Part shown: positions 11,511-19,442 of the stretch, in pieces
Layout: every line of letters begins with the position of its first letter
Numbering within the stretch: the first letter of the stretch is position 1
DNA from: Gammaproteobacteria bacterium
Lineage (GTDB): Bacteria; Pseudomonadota; Gammaproteobacteria; JAKDMP01
Length of the DNA stretch: 34,387 nucleotides
Assembly: GCA_030452225.1 (NCBI GenBank)
Contig: JAKDMP010000005.1
Location: 1 to 34,387 of the forward strand
Direction of reading: 5' to 3'
The notes under the pieces: generated by a model
Seen by the model: the letters and a program-made list of their open reading frames with translations, nothing else
What the model was told of the DNA's origin: nothing
Database searches by the model: none
Position numbers and translations under genes: made by a program

Positions 11511-11938
11511 GCGAGCAAGTTCATTACCCGGATGAACAGGCGCGCGATCAGCGCGGGGAGTCTTGGACGGTTTTCCACGCCGCGATTGCTCCCCTCAAAA
11601 GAGAGGAAAAAATGCGCGCGCAGCGCCGGGAGCAGCGCCAAGAGTTTTGGTCCTATTGTTGGGGTCTCGTTCTGGCGCTGGTGCTCACGCTGGTACCGTT
11701 TGCCATGGTCTACTGGGCCGTCTTGCCGCGCTTTTCTCTGCTCATCGTGATCGGCGTTTTCGCGCTGGCGCAGATCATCGTCCACATCCGCTTTTTCCTG
11801 CGCATTGGCGTCAGGCAAAAGCGTGAAGACCTGCAGCTAATCCTGTTCTCGGCGCTGTTGTTGATCATCATGGTCGCGGGCACGATCTGGATCATGTTCA
11901 ACCTCGCGGATCGAATGAGCATGCCCATGCATCCCTGA
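11507..11938 (+). CDS. cyoD: cytochrome o-type quinol oxidase subunit IV
   Basis: The small subunit IV of the oxidase (CyoD family), 143 aa. The ORF track starts this frame at 11360, inside cyoC; the real start is the ATG at 11507 that overlaps the cyoC TGA. An N-terminal cytoplasmic, charged stretch of about 45 residues (LKREEKMRAQRREQRQEF) is longer than in E. coli CyoD (about 109 aa). Three membrane helices follow, including VIGVFALAQIIVHIRFFLRI, which is characteristic of the family. No heme O synthase gene (cyoE) follows; an unrelated propeller gene begins 27 nt downstream. Confidence 0.9.
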   Translation: MSEQVHYPDEQARDQRGESWTVFHAAIAPLKREEKMRAQRREQRQEFWSYCWGLVLALVLTLVPFAMVYWAVLPRFSLLIVIGVFALAQIIVHIRFFLRIGVRQKREDLQLILFSALLLIIMVAGTIWIMFNLADRMSMPMHP

Positions 11939-11965
11939 TGTACAAACCAATTGTAGGAGCATGCT

Positions 11966-12922
11966 ATGCGAGCGTTTTTCACAACGATCTCAATAGCACT
12001 GGCGCTTGTGCCATCGGCACGCGCGGCTGAATCCGAAGTATTCCCTGCCCCGGTTTACGTGACTTTGCAGGCTGCCAATGCCGTAGAGGTGCTGCCCGCG
12101 GGCGCAACCTGGGAGGGATTGGATGGCGCGCACTACAATGCAATCAGCCCCGATGGCACGCGCCTGCTGGTCAGCAGCAAGAATACGAACAATGTCTATG
12201 TGGTCGATACAGGGACCGGCAAGACGCTCGCCACGTTTGACATTGGCGCGACCCCACAAGGTGTGGCGATCGGCCCGCGTGGTCAGTGGGGCCTGGCAGT
12301 CAGTGCTGGGACGGATGCGCTGGCGGTCATCGATCTCGAGAATTTGAAAATAGCCAAAACCATTAAGGTTGGCAAGATACCCCACAACGCCCGTTTCTCG
12401 GGGGACGGCCGGCTTGCCTATATAACCCTGCAGGGTGGCCAGAGCGTGGCGGTGGTGAACATGCAGACCTTGGCGAAGGTCAAGGAAATTCCCGTGCCGG
12501 GACTTCACGGCCCGCACAACTTGGATATCTCCGCGGACGGCAGTGTGTTGTGGATACGTGGTGTCGCCGGCAAGGTGGCGGCCGTTAATATTGAGACAGG
12601 CGAGCAACTGGCGCTGATCGAAGTGGGCAGCGGCCATGCGGGTATTGACGTCATACCCGGAGGCCGGTACGTGTTCACCGGTGCCATAGCCGATGACATC
12701 GTGAGCGTGATCGATTCAAAGAGCTTTGAGCTCATCAAGCACATTGATGTCGGGCCGGGCTCCCACGGTGTGCGCGCGAGCCGCGATGGGCGCTGGGTCT
12801 ACGTCGGCATGACTAGTACCGATGAGGTAACCGTGATTGATACCCAGAGCCTCGAAGTCGTGCGTCAAATTCCTACCCAAGGGCAACTACCGTTTTGGAT
12901 CAGCGTGGTCGGTAATAATTGA
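11966..12922 (+). CDS. exported YVTN-type beta-propeller protein
   Basis: A 318-aa protein with a cleavable signal peptide (MRAFFTTISIALALVPSARA, probable cut before AES). The remainder is built from repeated blades of the YVTN/cytochrome-d1-like propeller type: NVYVVDTGTGKTLATFDIG, ALAVIDLENLKIAKTIKVG, SVAVVNMQTLAKVKEIPV, VSVIDSKSFELIKHIDVG and VTVIDTQSLEVVRQI, about seven in all. Histidines recur at blade starts (GAHYN, IPHNARF, GPHNLDI, GSHGVRA). No CxxCH heme-c motif is present. TAGGAG lies upstream of the ATG. It starts 27 nt after cyoD and is probably co-transcribed, so a periplasmic role connected with the oxidase is possible, but the function is unknown. Confidence 0.85.
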   Translation: MRAFFTTISIALALVPSARAAESEVFPAPVYVTLQAANAVEVLPAGATWEGLDGAHYNAISPDGTRLLVSSKNTNNVYVVDTGTGKTLATFDIGATPQGVAIGPRGQWGLAVSAGTDALAVIDLENLKIAKTIKVGKIPHNARFSGDGRLAYITLQGGQSVAVVNMQTLAKVKEIPVPGLHGPHNLDISADGSVLWIRGVAGKVAAVNIETGEQLALIEVGSGHAGIDVIPGGRYVFTGAIADDIVSVIDSKSFELIKHIDVGPGSHGVRASRDGRWVYVGMTSTDEVTVIDTQSLEVVRQIPTQGQLPFWISVVGNN

Positions 12923-12928
12923 CATCAT

Positions 12929-13022
12929 TCATTGCTCAGAGCGTTGCTGCGCCCGGCCCTTCTTGCGCTGCAGTCTCGGATGGCACGCGGTATCGATGGG
13001 CCCGACCCGTGGCGATGTGCGC
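12929..13022 (-). pseudogene. decayed C-terminal remnant of a second GH15 gene
   Basis: Read on the minus strand, this segment aligns with the last ~30 codons of the intact GH15 gene at 19443-21248. From 12927, the first 80 bases match the plus-strand sequence starting at 19441 without gaps at 60 positions (my hand count, 75%). The same reading frame is retained: VGPIDTACH here against VGLINTAHH there, then a shared G-x-AQ-x2-x-EQ before a stop codon in the equivalent place. Similarity fades after about 13022 and an in-frame stop follows. It lies 6 bp beyond the propeller gene and upstream of zwf. Confidence 0.7.
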
Positions 13023-13161
13023 GGTAACGGCCGTGGGGGAACCGGCACGCCGTTGCCGTTGCCTCAAACGAGGCTCGGCCCTGAGCAGCGCCGCGATCGA
13101 CGTAGCAGCGTTGCGCGTCCGCACAGAGTGCTCAACGAGAGCTCGGAGAAATTGCTGAATC

Positions 13162-14547
13162 ATGAGCGTCCCATCCAGCTGCGACATCTTTGTGATCTTC
13201 GGTATCACCGGCGATCTCGCGAAGGTCATGACGTTTCGATCGCTCTACCGCCTCGAACGGCGCAACCTCCTCGACTGCCCGATCGTCGGTGTCGCCGTGG
13301 ACGACTGGAGCGTCGACCAACTCATCCAGCGCGCCCGTGAGTCGATCATCAGCAGCGGGGAGCCGCTCGACGAAGCGGTGCTCGCTCGGCTGGCAAAGCG
13401 ACTCTCATATGTGCCGGGTGATTTCGCGGACGATGCCACCTACGAGCGCGTGGGTGCCGCGATCAAAGGCTTCGCACGGCCCGTCTTCTACCTCGAGATC
13501 CCGCCCGCGCTGTTCGCGATGGTCATCAAGGGCCTCGCTACCGCGGGGCTCACGAAGAGCGCGCACATCGTCGTCGAGAAGCCCTTCGGGCACGACCTCG
13601 CATCGGCACGCGCGCTCGCCGCGGAGCTGCACCAGTACGTCGACGAGTCGCAACTCCTGCGCATCGATCACTTCCTCGGCAAGATGGGCCTGGAGGAAAT
13701 CCTCTACCTGCGATTCGGCAACACCCTGCTCGAGCCGGTCTGGAACCGCAACTATGTCAAGAGCGTCCAGATCACGATGGCCGAGGACTTCGGTGTCGCG
13801 GATCGCGGCCGCTTCTACGACCCCGTCGGCGCGCTGCGCGACGTCGTCGTCAACCACCTCATGCAGGTCGTGGCGGCCGCCGCGATGGAGGCGCCCGCCG
13901 GAGCCGAGGCTGAGACCATCAAGGACTCGCAACTCGCCGTGTTCCGCTCCGTGCTCACGGCTGATCCCGCCCACTACGTCCGCGGCCAGTACGAGGGCTA
14001 CCGCACGATCGACGGCGTCGCACCCGATTCCAGCACCGAGACCTTCGCCGCCCTGCGTCTCGACATCGAGAACTGGCGCTGGTCCGGTGTGCCCTTCTAC
14101 ATCCGCACCGGGAAGTGCCTGCCGGTCACCCAGACTGAGCTCCGGCTCGTGTTGAAGAGCCCGCCTCGCCTTGGCCTCGGGCTCCGAGGCCCCGCTTCCG
14201 AGCCCGACGAGCTCGTGATCAGGCTGGATCCGGCGACCGGCATCCGCTTCCGACTCGAGGCCCGACTGGCGAAGAGCCGTGAGGCGCGGCCTATCACGCT
14301 CGACATGACGTTCGCCGAGGAAGGCGGCGAGGGGGCCACGCCCTATGAGGTCTTGCTGCACGCGGCCATGGTCGGTGAGACCACGCGCTTCACCCGCCAA
14401 GATGGCGTCGAAGAGGCATGGAGGATCATGCAGCCCCTCCTCGACTCACCACCCACGGTCCATCCCTACCCCCAGGGCTCGTGGGGCCCGAAGGAAGCGA
14501 GTGAGTTGGTGGCGGGGTATGGCCGCTGGCACGATCCGTGGCTCTAA
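13162..14547 (+). CDS. zwf: glucose-6-phosphate 1-dehydrogenase
   Basis: Catalyses the first oxidative pentose phosphate step, glucose 6-phosphate to 6-phosphogluconolactone. At 461 aa it is somewhat shorter than the usual 480-500. The N-terminal nucleotide-binding motif is FGITGDLAK, the substrate motif [10 protein letters not shown] is present, and the active site reads [14 protein letters not shown] with the catalytic His. [20 protein letters not shown] and [12 protein letters not shown] follow as expected. The active-site signature is slightly unusual (DHFLGKM instead of DHYLGK followed by E, Q or K). A weak GGAG lies 12 nt before the ATG. Codon style resembles tkt-pgl rather than the intervening cyo genes, suggesting it once adjoined pgl. 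Confidence 0.93.
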   Translation: MSVPSSCDIFVIFGITGDLAKVMTFRSLYRLERRNLLDCPIVGVAVDDWSVDQLIQRARESIISSGEPLDEAVLARLAKRLSYVPGDFADDATYERVGAAIKGFARPVFYLEIPPALFAMVIKGLATAGLTKSAHIVVEKPFGHDLASARALAAELHQYVDESQLLRIDHFLGKMGLEEILYLRFGNTLLEPVWNRNYVKSVQITMAEDFGVADRGRFYDPVGALRDVVVNHLMQVVAAAAMEAPAGAEAETIKDSQLAVFRSVLTADPAHYVRGQYEGYRTIDGVAPDSSTETFAALRLDIENWRWSGVPFYIRTGKCLPVTQTELRLVLKSPPRLGLGLRGPASEPDELVIRLDPATGIRFRLEARLAKSREARPITLDMTFAEEGGEGATPYEVLLHAAMVGETTRFTRQDGVEEAWRIMQPLLDSPPTVHPYPQGSWGPKEASELVAGYGRWHDPWL

Positions 14548-14678
14548 GCAATAAAGGGCGTTTCTGCTTCGCAAAGCGCGTTGGCCATGCTGTTCCGCGG
14601 GAGCGCGGCGGCTCGTGACGGTTATCGGGTCGGCACTTGATGATAGCAGCCGGGCGGCATGGGCCACGGGAGAGATTG

Positions 14679-16214
14679 ATGCAGTCCTACGATGCCGTGG
14701 TCATCGGCGCCGGGCACAACGGCCTCGCCTGCGCCTGCTATCTCGCCAGAGCCGGCATGACCGTGCTCGTAGTCGAGCGCAACGCTACGATCGGCGGCAT
14801 GACGAGCACGAAGGAGCTGGCGCTTGCGGGATACCATACGGACGTCCACGCCAGCGGCTATCAGCTCGCTGCCCTGTCCTCGGCGGCGGACGAGCTGCGC
14901 CTCGCGGTCTACGGCCTGGAGCTCATCCGGCCGGCGGTTTCGCTTGCCAAGGTCTTTGCCGACGAGCGCTGCCTCGCCATCATGGCGAGGATCGAGGACA
15001 CCTGCGCCAACCTGGCGCAGTTCTCCAAGCGCGACGCCGACACCTGGCGAGCCCTTTTCACTGGCTATCTCGCGCAACGGGACGAGTTGCGGCGCGAGCT
15101 TGAAAGCCCTCCGGCCTCTCCTGCGACCATCGAGGCGCGGCTGAAGCGCGAGCCGGGCGGCGTGGCGCGCATCCGTTTCCGGGCGCAATCGGTGCGCTCG
15201 TGGACGACCGAAACCTTCGAATCGGAGGAAATGCGTGGCCTGATGGCGGATTTTGCCGCCCATGCCGGCTTCGCGCCGGACGATGCCGGCGGCGCCGCCT
15301 TCGCCTTTGTCTTTCTCTCGGTCATCCAGGACGCCGGCAACCGAGCGGTCAAGGGCGGCATGGGCCGGCTGCCCGCCGCGCTCGCCGCCTGTTTCACCGA
15401 GGCCGGCGGCGCGATTCGCACCGGCGCGGCGGTCGCGGCAATCCGCGTCGACGACGGCCGGGCGAACGGCGTGCGGCTTGCGGACGGCTCGGAGATTGCG
15501 ACCGAATGCGTGGTTTCGAGCGCCCATCCCCGCCATCTCGTCCTCGACCTTCTCGCCGAAGCGGCGCTCGACCCGCGGATCACCGCCGAGATGGAGCGCT
15601 ATGATCTCGGCGCCTCGCAGATGGGCATCCATCTCGCCCTCTCGGCGCCCGCGACCTATGCCGCCGGCGCCACGGCAGCGCAGGCGACGCAAGTGCACGT
15701 CATGCCGACGACGACGGCCGGCCTCGCCGATGCCCTCTGCGCCGTCCGCGCCGGCCGCCTGCCCGCGGAGCCGCCGGCCTTTATCGTCAACGAGGCCGCG
15801 GTCGACCCGGGCCGCGTGCCGGAGGGCCGCTCGTCCCTCAAGATCATCCTGACGGCAGTGCCCTACGACATTGACTGGGGCGAGGCACGGACGCGCTACG
15901 CCAGCGCCGTCATCGAGCGGATCGCCACGGCCCACATTCCCGACCTCGAGCAGAAGATCGTCGGCACCGCGATCCTCTCGCCGGTCGACTACGAGGCGGA
16001 CGTCGTCTCGGCGCTGCACGGGACGGTGACCCACGGTGCCATGGTGCCCTATCAGCAGGGCGCCATGCGCCCGACGCTCGGCCTAGGGCAGTACCGCGGG
16101 CCGATTCGCGGCCTCTATCTCTGCGGCGCCGACAGCCATCCGGGGCCCGGGGTCTCGATGATGCCCGGGCGTAACGCCGCGCAAGTAATCGTGGGTGACC
16201 TCGGACGGGGGTGA
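14679..16214 (+). CDS. phytoene-desaturase-like FAD oxidoreductase
   Basis: A 511-aa flavoprotein of the CrtI/PYROXD2-like amine-oxidase superfamily. The N-terminal dinucleotide motif is VVIGAGHNGLACACYLARAG followed by VLVVERNATIGG. The C-terminal FAD motif is GLYLCGADSHPGPGVSMMPG, typical of phytoene-dehydrogenase-related proteins. The track begins at a TTG at 14637, but the ATG at 14679 is preceded by GGGAGAGA at good spacing and gives the expected N-terminus, so I prefer it. No carotenoid genes (crtB, crtE) lie nearby, so carotenoid synthesis is not supported; the substrate is unknown. Its codon style is unlike that of zwf, which may indicate separate acquisition. Confidence 0.85.
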   Translation: MQSYDAVVIGAGHNGLACACYLARAGMTVLVVERNATIGGMTSTKELALAGYHTDVHASGYQLAALSSAADELRLAVYGLELIRPAVSLAKVFADERCLAIMARIEDTCANLAQFSKRDADTWRALFTGYLAQRDELRRELESPPASPATIEARLKREPGGVARIRFRAQSVRSWTTETFESEEMRGLMADFAAHAGFAPDDAGGAAFAFVFLSVIQDAGNRAVKGGMGRLPAALAACFTEAGGAIRTGAAVAAIRVDDGRANGVRLADGSEIATECVVSSAHPRHLVLDLLAEAALDPRITAEMERYDLGASQMGIHLALSAPATYAAGATAAQATQVHVMPTTTAGLADALCAVRAGRLPAEPPAFIVNEAAVDPGRVPEGRSSLKIILTAVPYDIDWGEARTRYASAVIERIATAHIPDLEQKIVGTAILSPVDYEADVVSALHGTVTHGAMVPYQQGAMRPTLGLGQYRGPIRGLYLCGADSHPGPGVSMMPGRNAAQVIVGDLGRG

Positions 16215-16277
16215 TAGCCATGCCTTCACGCATGGCTTTATCACGCTGCACCTTCGCGAGGCGTTAGGGCACGGCCG

Positions 16278-16451
16278 GCAGACATCGAGCGCATACATCT
16301 CGATAACTTCTACCTCGACGGCCTGCGCCAATCCGTGCGCATCACCGTTGGCCGGGCGAAGCTCGAAGCCTCGTGCAGGCAATATGGAATTCCCGCTCCG
16401 CTCCTCACAAACTCCGCGGTCGCAGTAGCGCGTTTGCTCGCTTCTACCTAG
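16278..16451 (+). pseudogene. short coding remnant, product not recognised
   Basis: A plus-strand frame open from a stop at 16215 to the TAG at 16449-16451 encodes a coding-like stretch (ADIERIHLDNFYLDGLRQ, then RAKLEASCRQYGIPAPLL). Its third codon positions are rich in C and G. No ATG lies in this frame, so it looks like the 3' tail of a lost gene rather than a live one. It fills most of the gap between the FAD oxidoreductase and the MFS gene. I do not recognise the family. Confidence 0.3.
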
Positions 16452-16460
16452 GCTCGGAAA

Positions 16461-17918
16461 ATGAGCAAAACGGCCTTCAGCACCGATATCCCGGCGCGCC
16501 TTGACCGGCTGCGCTGGTCGCGTTTTCACACGCGTTTGATCGCGGCGCTCGGCACGAGCTGGATCGTGGACGGGCTCGAGGTCACGCTCGTCGGCTCGCT
16601 CGCCGGCGTGCTTACCCTGCCCTCGACGCTCGGCCTGAGTGCGGCCCAGGTGGGTTTGGCCGGGAGCATTTATGTCGTCGGCGCGGTAATCGGCGCGATC
16701 TTTTTCGGCGGCTTTGCTGACCGGTACGGCCGGCGCAAACTGTTCTTCATCACGCTCGGTCTGTACTCCGCGGCGACGATCGCCTCGGGTTTCGCGCCAA
16801 ATTTCTATGTGTTTGCGGCGCTGCGTTTTCTTACCGGGGCGGGCATCGGCGGCGAATACGCGGCGATCAACTCGGCAATCCAGGAGTTCATGCCGGCACG
16901 CCTTCGCGGGCGCATTGACCTTGCGGTGAACGGCAGCTTCTGGATCGGCGCTGCGATCGGCGCCGCCGGCGCGGTGCTGGTACTCGACTCGGGCTGGGTA
17001 CCCGAGCAATGGGGCTGGCGCATCGCCTTCGTGGTCGGCGGCGGGCTCGGGTTCGCCGTCCTGCTGCTGCGCAGGTATGTGCCGGAGAGCCCGCGCTGGC
17101 TGTTGCTGCATCGCCGGCGCAAGGAAGCCAAGCACGTCGTCGCGCGCATCGAGACGCAAGCCGCCGTCGTCCCGGGAAGCGCACCGCCTGCAAAGATCAT
17201 CCTCGACCCCTCGGGGGATGTCGGCTGGTTTGCGCTCTTCGGCGTGCTTCTCGAGCGTTACCCGGGCCGCGTCACGCTCGGTCTCAGCCTGATGAGCGCC
17301 CAGGCGTTTCTCTACAACGCGCTGTTTTTCACCTACGCCCTGGTGCTCACTCGTTACTACGGGGTGAACGAGGCGCGCGTCGGTTTGTTTCTCCTGCCGT
17401 TCGCGGCCGGTAATTTTCTCGGTCCGCTCCTGCTCGGCCCGCTGTTCGACCGCATCGGCCGGCGCGTGATGATCACCGCAACCTACGCGCTCGCGGGCAT
17501 TCTGATCATCGCCACCGGTCTTTTATTCAAGGCGGGCATCTTGAGCGCGACGACGCAAACGCTGGCCTGGAGTGTGGTGTTCTTCTTCGCTTCGGCGGCG
17601 GCGAGCTCAGCTTATCTCACCGTGGGCGAGAGTTTTCCGCTCGAAGTCCGCGCGAGCGCCATCGCCTGGTTCTACGCCATCGGCACGGGACTCGGCGGCA
17701 TCGCCGGCCCGGCGTTGTTCGGTTATCTCATCGCCTCGGGGGCGCGGGCCGAGCTGTTTGCGGGTTATGCCCTCGGCGGTGCACTCATGATCGGCGCCGC
17801 AATCGTTGCGGCGTTTCTTGCGGTCAATGCCGAGCGACGCTCGCTTGAATCCGTCGCCGCCCCGCTTTCCCTGCGCGCAAATGCCCAATCATTTATAGCC
17901 GGTTCCTCGCTCAATTGA
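16461..17918 (+). CDS. MFS transporter, sugar-porter-like
   Basis: A 485-aa, 12-helix major facilitator superfamily permease of the inner membrane. The loop 2-3 signature GGFADRYGRRKL, the second-half equivalent GPLFDRIGRRV, and the VPESPRWLL motif found after helix 6 in sugar and aromatic-acid porters are all present. Helix 1 contains SWIVDGLEVTLVGSL, a form common in proton symporters for organic acids. Substrate could be a sugar, a sugar acid or an aromatic acid. The ATG at 16461 has only a weak upstream GGA. Its neighbours do not fix the substrate, though the sugar-catabolic surroundings favour a carbohydrate or aldonate. Confidence 0.88.
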   Translation: MSKTAFSTDIPARLDRLRWSRFHTRLIAALGTSWIVDGLEVTLVGSLAGVLTLPSTLGLSAAQVGLAGSIYVVGAVIGAIFFGGFADRYGRRKLFFITLGLYSAATIASGFAPNFYVFAALRFLTGAGIGGEYAAINSAIQEFMPARLRGRIDLAVNGSFWIGAAIGAAGAVLVLDSGWVPEQWGWRIAFVVGGGLGFAVLLLRRYVPESPRWLLLHRRRKEAKHVVARIETQAAVVPGSAPPAKIILDPSGDVGWFALFGVLLERYPGRVTLGLSLMSAQAFLYNALFFTYALVLTRYYGVNEARVGLFLLPFAAGNFLGPLLLGPLFDRIGRRVMITATYALAGILIIATGLLFKAGILSATTQTLAWSVVFFFASAAASSAYLTVGESFPLEVRASAIAWFYAIGTGLGGIAGPALFGYLIASGARAELFAGYALGGALMIGAAIVAAFLAVNAERRSLESVAAPLSLRANAQSFIAGSSLN

Positions 17919-18020
17919 GCAGCGATTTCGCGCGCGCGCGCCGGGCATGCACCACGCTCGGTACGTCGTAATGTCACGAAGGCAGAATAAGCGAGTCGCC
18001 GGGTTAGGCTCGTATTGTGC

Positions 18021-18054
18021 GTGGGTACCCGGCTCCGGCAGAACCGGGCTCACC
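18021..18054. repeat. imperfect inverted repeat between MFS and ndh
   Basis: CCCGG at 18028-18032 pairs with CCGGG at 18044-18048, and the flanks (GTGGGT and CTCACC) extend the pairing imperfectly. It could form a hairpin acting as a terminator for the MFS gene, although no T-run follows. Confidence 0.35.
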
Positions 18055-18075
18055 TTGGGTCGCGGGGCGGATATT

Positions 18076-18110
18076 GCGCTGCTGCCCGTGAATCATGCGT
18101 GCAGCAGCGC
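18076..18110. promoter_or_regulatory. perfect 10-bp inverted repeat upstream of ndh
   Basis: GCGCTGCTGC at 18076-18085 and GCAGCAGCGC at 18101-18110 are exact reverse complements separated by 15 bases. The element ends 59 bp before the ndh start and just upstream of a TATACT hexamer at 18124-18129, so an operator, or a hairpin ending upstream transcription, is plausible. No T-run follows, which argues against a standard terminator. Confidence 0.45.
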
Positions 18111-18169
18111 CGAAAGGAGCGTTTATACTTTCGATACTCATCGTCTGCTAGCGCAACTGGAGGAAAGAC

Positions 18170-19423
18170 ATGAGTGAGCGAGCGCGCGTTCTCATCCTCG
18201 GTGGGGGGTTCGCCGGAGTCGGCGCCGCCAAGAAGCTCCGGCGCGCCGACGCCGAGGTCGTTCTGGTCGACCGGCACGACTACCACACCTTCCAACCGTT
18301 GCTGTACCAGGTTGCGACTGCCCTGCTCGAGCCGACGGTCGTCGGTCACTCTCTTCGCGACCTGCTCGATAGGCAGGACAACGCCACCGTCCACCAGGCA
18401 ACCGTCACCGGTGTCGACCTCGACGCGTGCGAGGCCCGCTTCGACGAGCTCGCGCCGATTACCTACGACTTCCTCGTTCTCGGCGTCGGCGCCGAGGTCA
18501 ACTTCTTCGGCACCGAGGGTGCGGCCGAGCACGCGTTCCCGATGTACACGCTCCCGCAGGCGGTTCGCCTCAAGGACCACCTGCTCGAGCGATGGGAGGC
18601 CGCCGACCGCGACCCGAGTCTGGTGGAGGATGGCGTGCTCGACGTCGTCGTCGTCGGCGGGGGGGCGACCGGGGTGGAGACTGCCGGGGCGATCGCCGAG
18701 CTCTACCGAGCGGTCTTCGCGCGGGACTATCCGGGGCTGCCGCAGCAGAAGGCGCGCGTGGTCCTTGTCGAGGCCGGGCCGGAGCTGTTCTCGATGTTCA
18801 AGCCGAGGCTTCGCAGCTACGCGGCGACGGCGCTGGGGGAGCGCACGGTCGAGGTGATGACTGGCGCGCGGGTCTCATCTGTCTCGCCGACCCGAGTAAC
18901 GCTCAACACTGGAGAGGAGCTAAAGGCGCACACCCTGATCTGGGGCGCCGGCCTGCAGGGCAACCGACTGGTGCAAGGCCTCGGGATCGAGCTCGCGCGC
19001 GGGCATCGTCTCGCCGTCGGGGCCGATCTTACCCTGCGCAGCCACCCGGAGGTCTACGCGCTCGGCGACGTCGCCGAGATCACGGACGCCAGAACCGGGC
19101 AGGTCTTGCCTCAGCTTGGCTCGGTGGCGTTCCAAGCGGGGGAGCACGCCGGAGAGGCGATTGACCGCCGCCTCGCCGGCAAGGAGGTCAAGCCCTTCCG
19201 GTACAGCGACAAGGGCACGATGGCGATGATCGGGCGCGGCGCCGCCGTCGTGCAGGTGCTCGGCGGGCACACGATGACCGGAAAGGCGGCGCAGGCGGCC
19301 TGGGAAGCGGTGCATCTGGCGCTGCTGCCGACCAACGAGGACCGCGCGAAGGCGGTCCTCGACTGGGCTGGGGTCACGGCAAGCCACCAGCGCGCCGACA
19401 GAATCACCATCGGCGACGAGTAG
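18170..19423 (+). CDS. ndh: type II NADH:quinone oxidoreductase (NDH-2)
   Basis: A single-subunit, non-proton-pumping flavoprotein (417 aa) that passes electrons from NADH to quinone at the inner membrane face. The FAD-binding motif is LILGGGFAGVGAAKKL, followed by HTFQPLLYQVATALLEP, the NDH-2 signature. The NAD-binding motif is VVVGGGATGVETAGAIAEL, and the C-terminal FAD contact is VYALGDVAEI. A strong GGAGGAAAG precedes the ATG. The C-terminal region lacks an obvious membrane helix, consistent with monotopic binding. The sequence looks actinobacterial in style (impression only). It converges on the GH15 gene with 19 bp between the stop codons. It could feed the same quinone pool as CyoABCD. 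Confidence 0.9.
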   Translation: MSERARVLILGGGFAGVGAAKKLRRADAEVVLVDRHDYHTFQPLLYQVATALLEPTVVGHSLRDLLDRQDNATVHQATVTGVDLDACEARFDELAPITYDFLVLGVGAEVNFFGTEGAAEHAFPMYTLPQAVRLKDHLLERWEAADRDPSLVEDGVLDVVVVGGGATGVETAGAIAELYRAVFARDYPGLPQQKARVVLVEAGPELFSMFKPRLRSYAATALGERTVEVMTGARVSSVSPTRVTLNTGEELKAHTLIWGAGLQGNRLVQGLGIELARGHRLAVGADLTLRSHPEVYALGDVAEITDARTGQVLPQLGSVAFQAGEHAGEAIDRRLAGKEVKPFRYSDKGTMAMIGRGAAVVQVLGGHTMTGKAAQAAWEAVHLALLPTNEDRAKAVLDWAGVTASHQRADRITIGDE

Positions 19424-19442
19424 ATGTGCTCTACGGTGAAAT

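Noticed and set aside
14622-16034. A 470-aa minus-strand ORF
   Set aside because: It is antisense to the FAD oxidoreductase, whose motifs are intact on the plus strand.
14679-16214. Carotenoid biosynthesis, suggested by similarity to phytoene desaturase
   Set aside because: No crtB, crtE or crtY genes lie nearby, and the protein is closer to the broad PYROXD2-like group than to CrtI proper.
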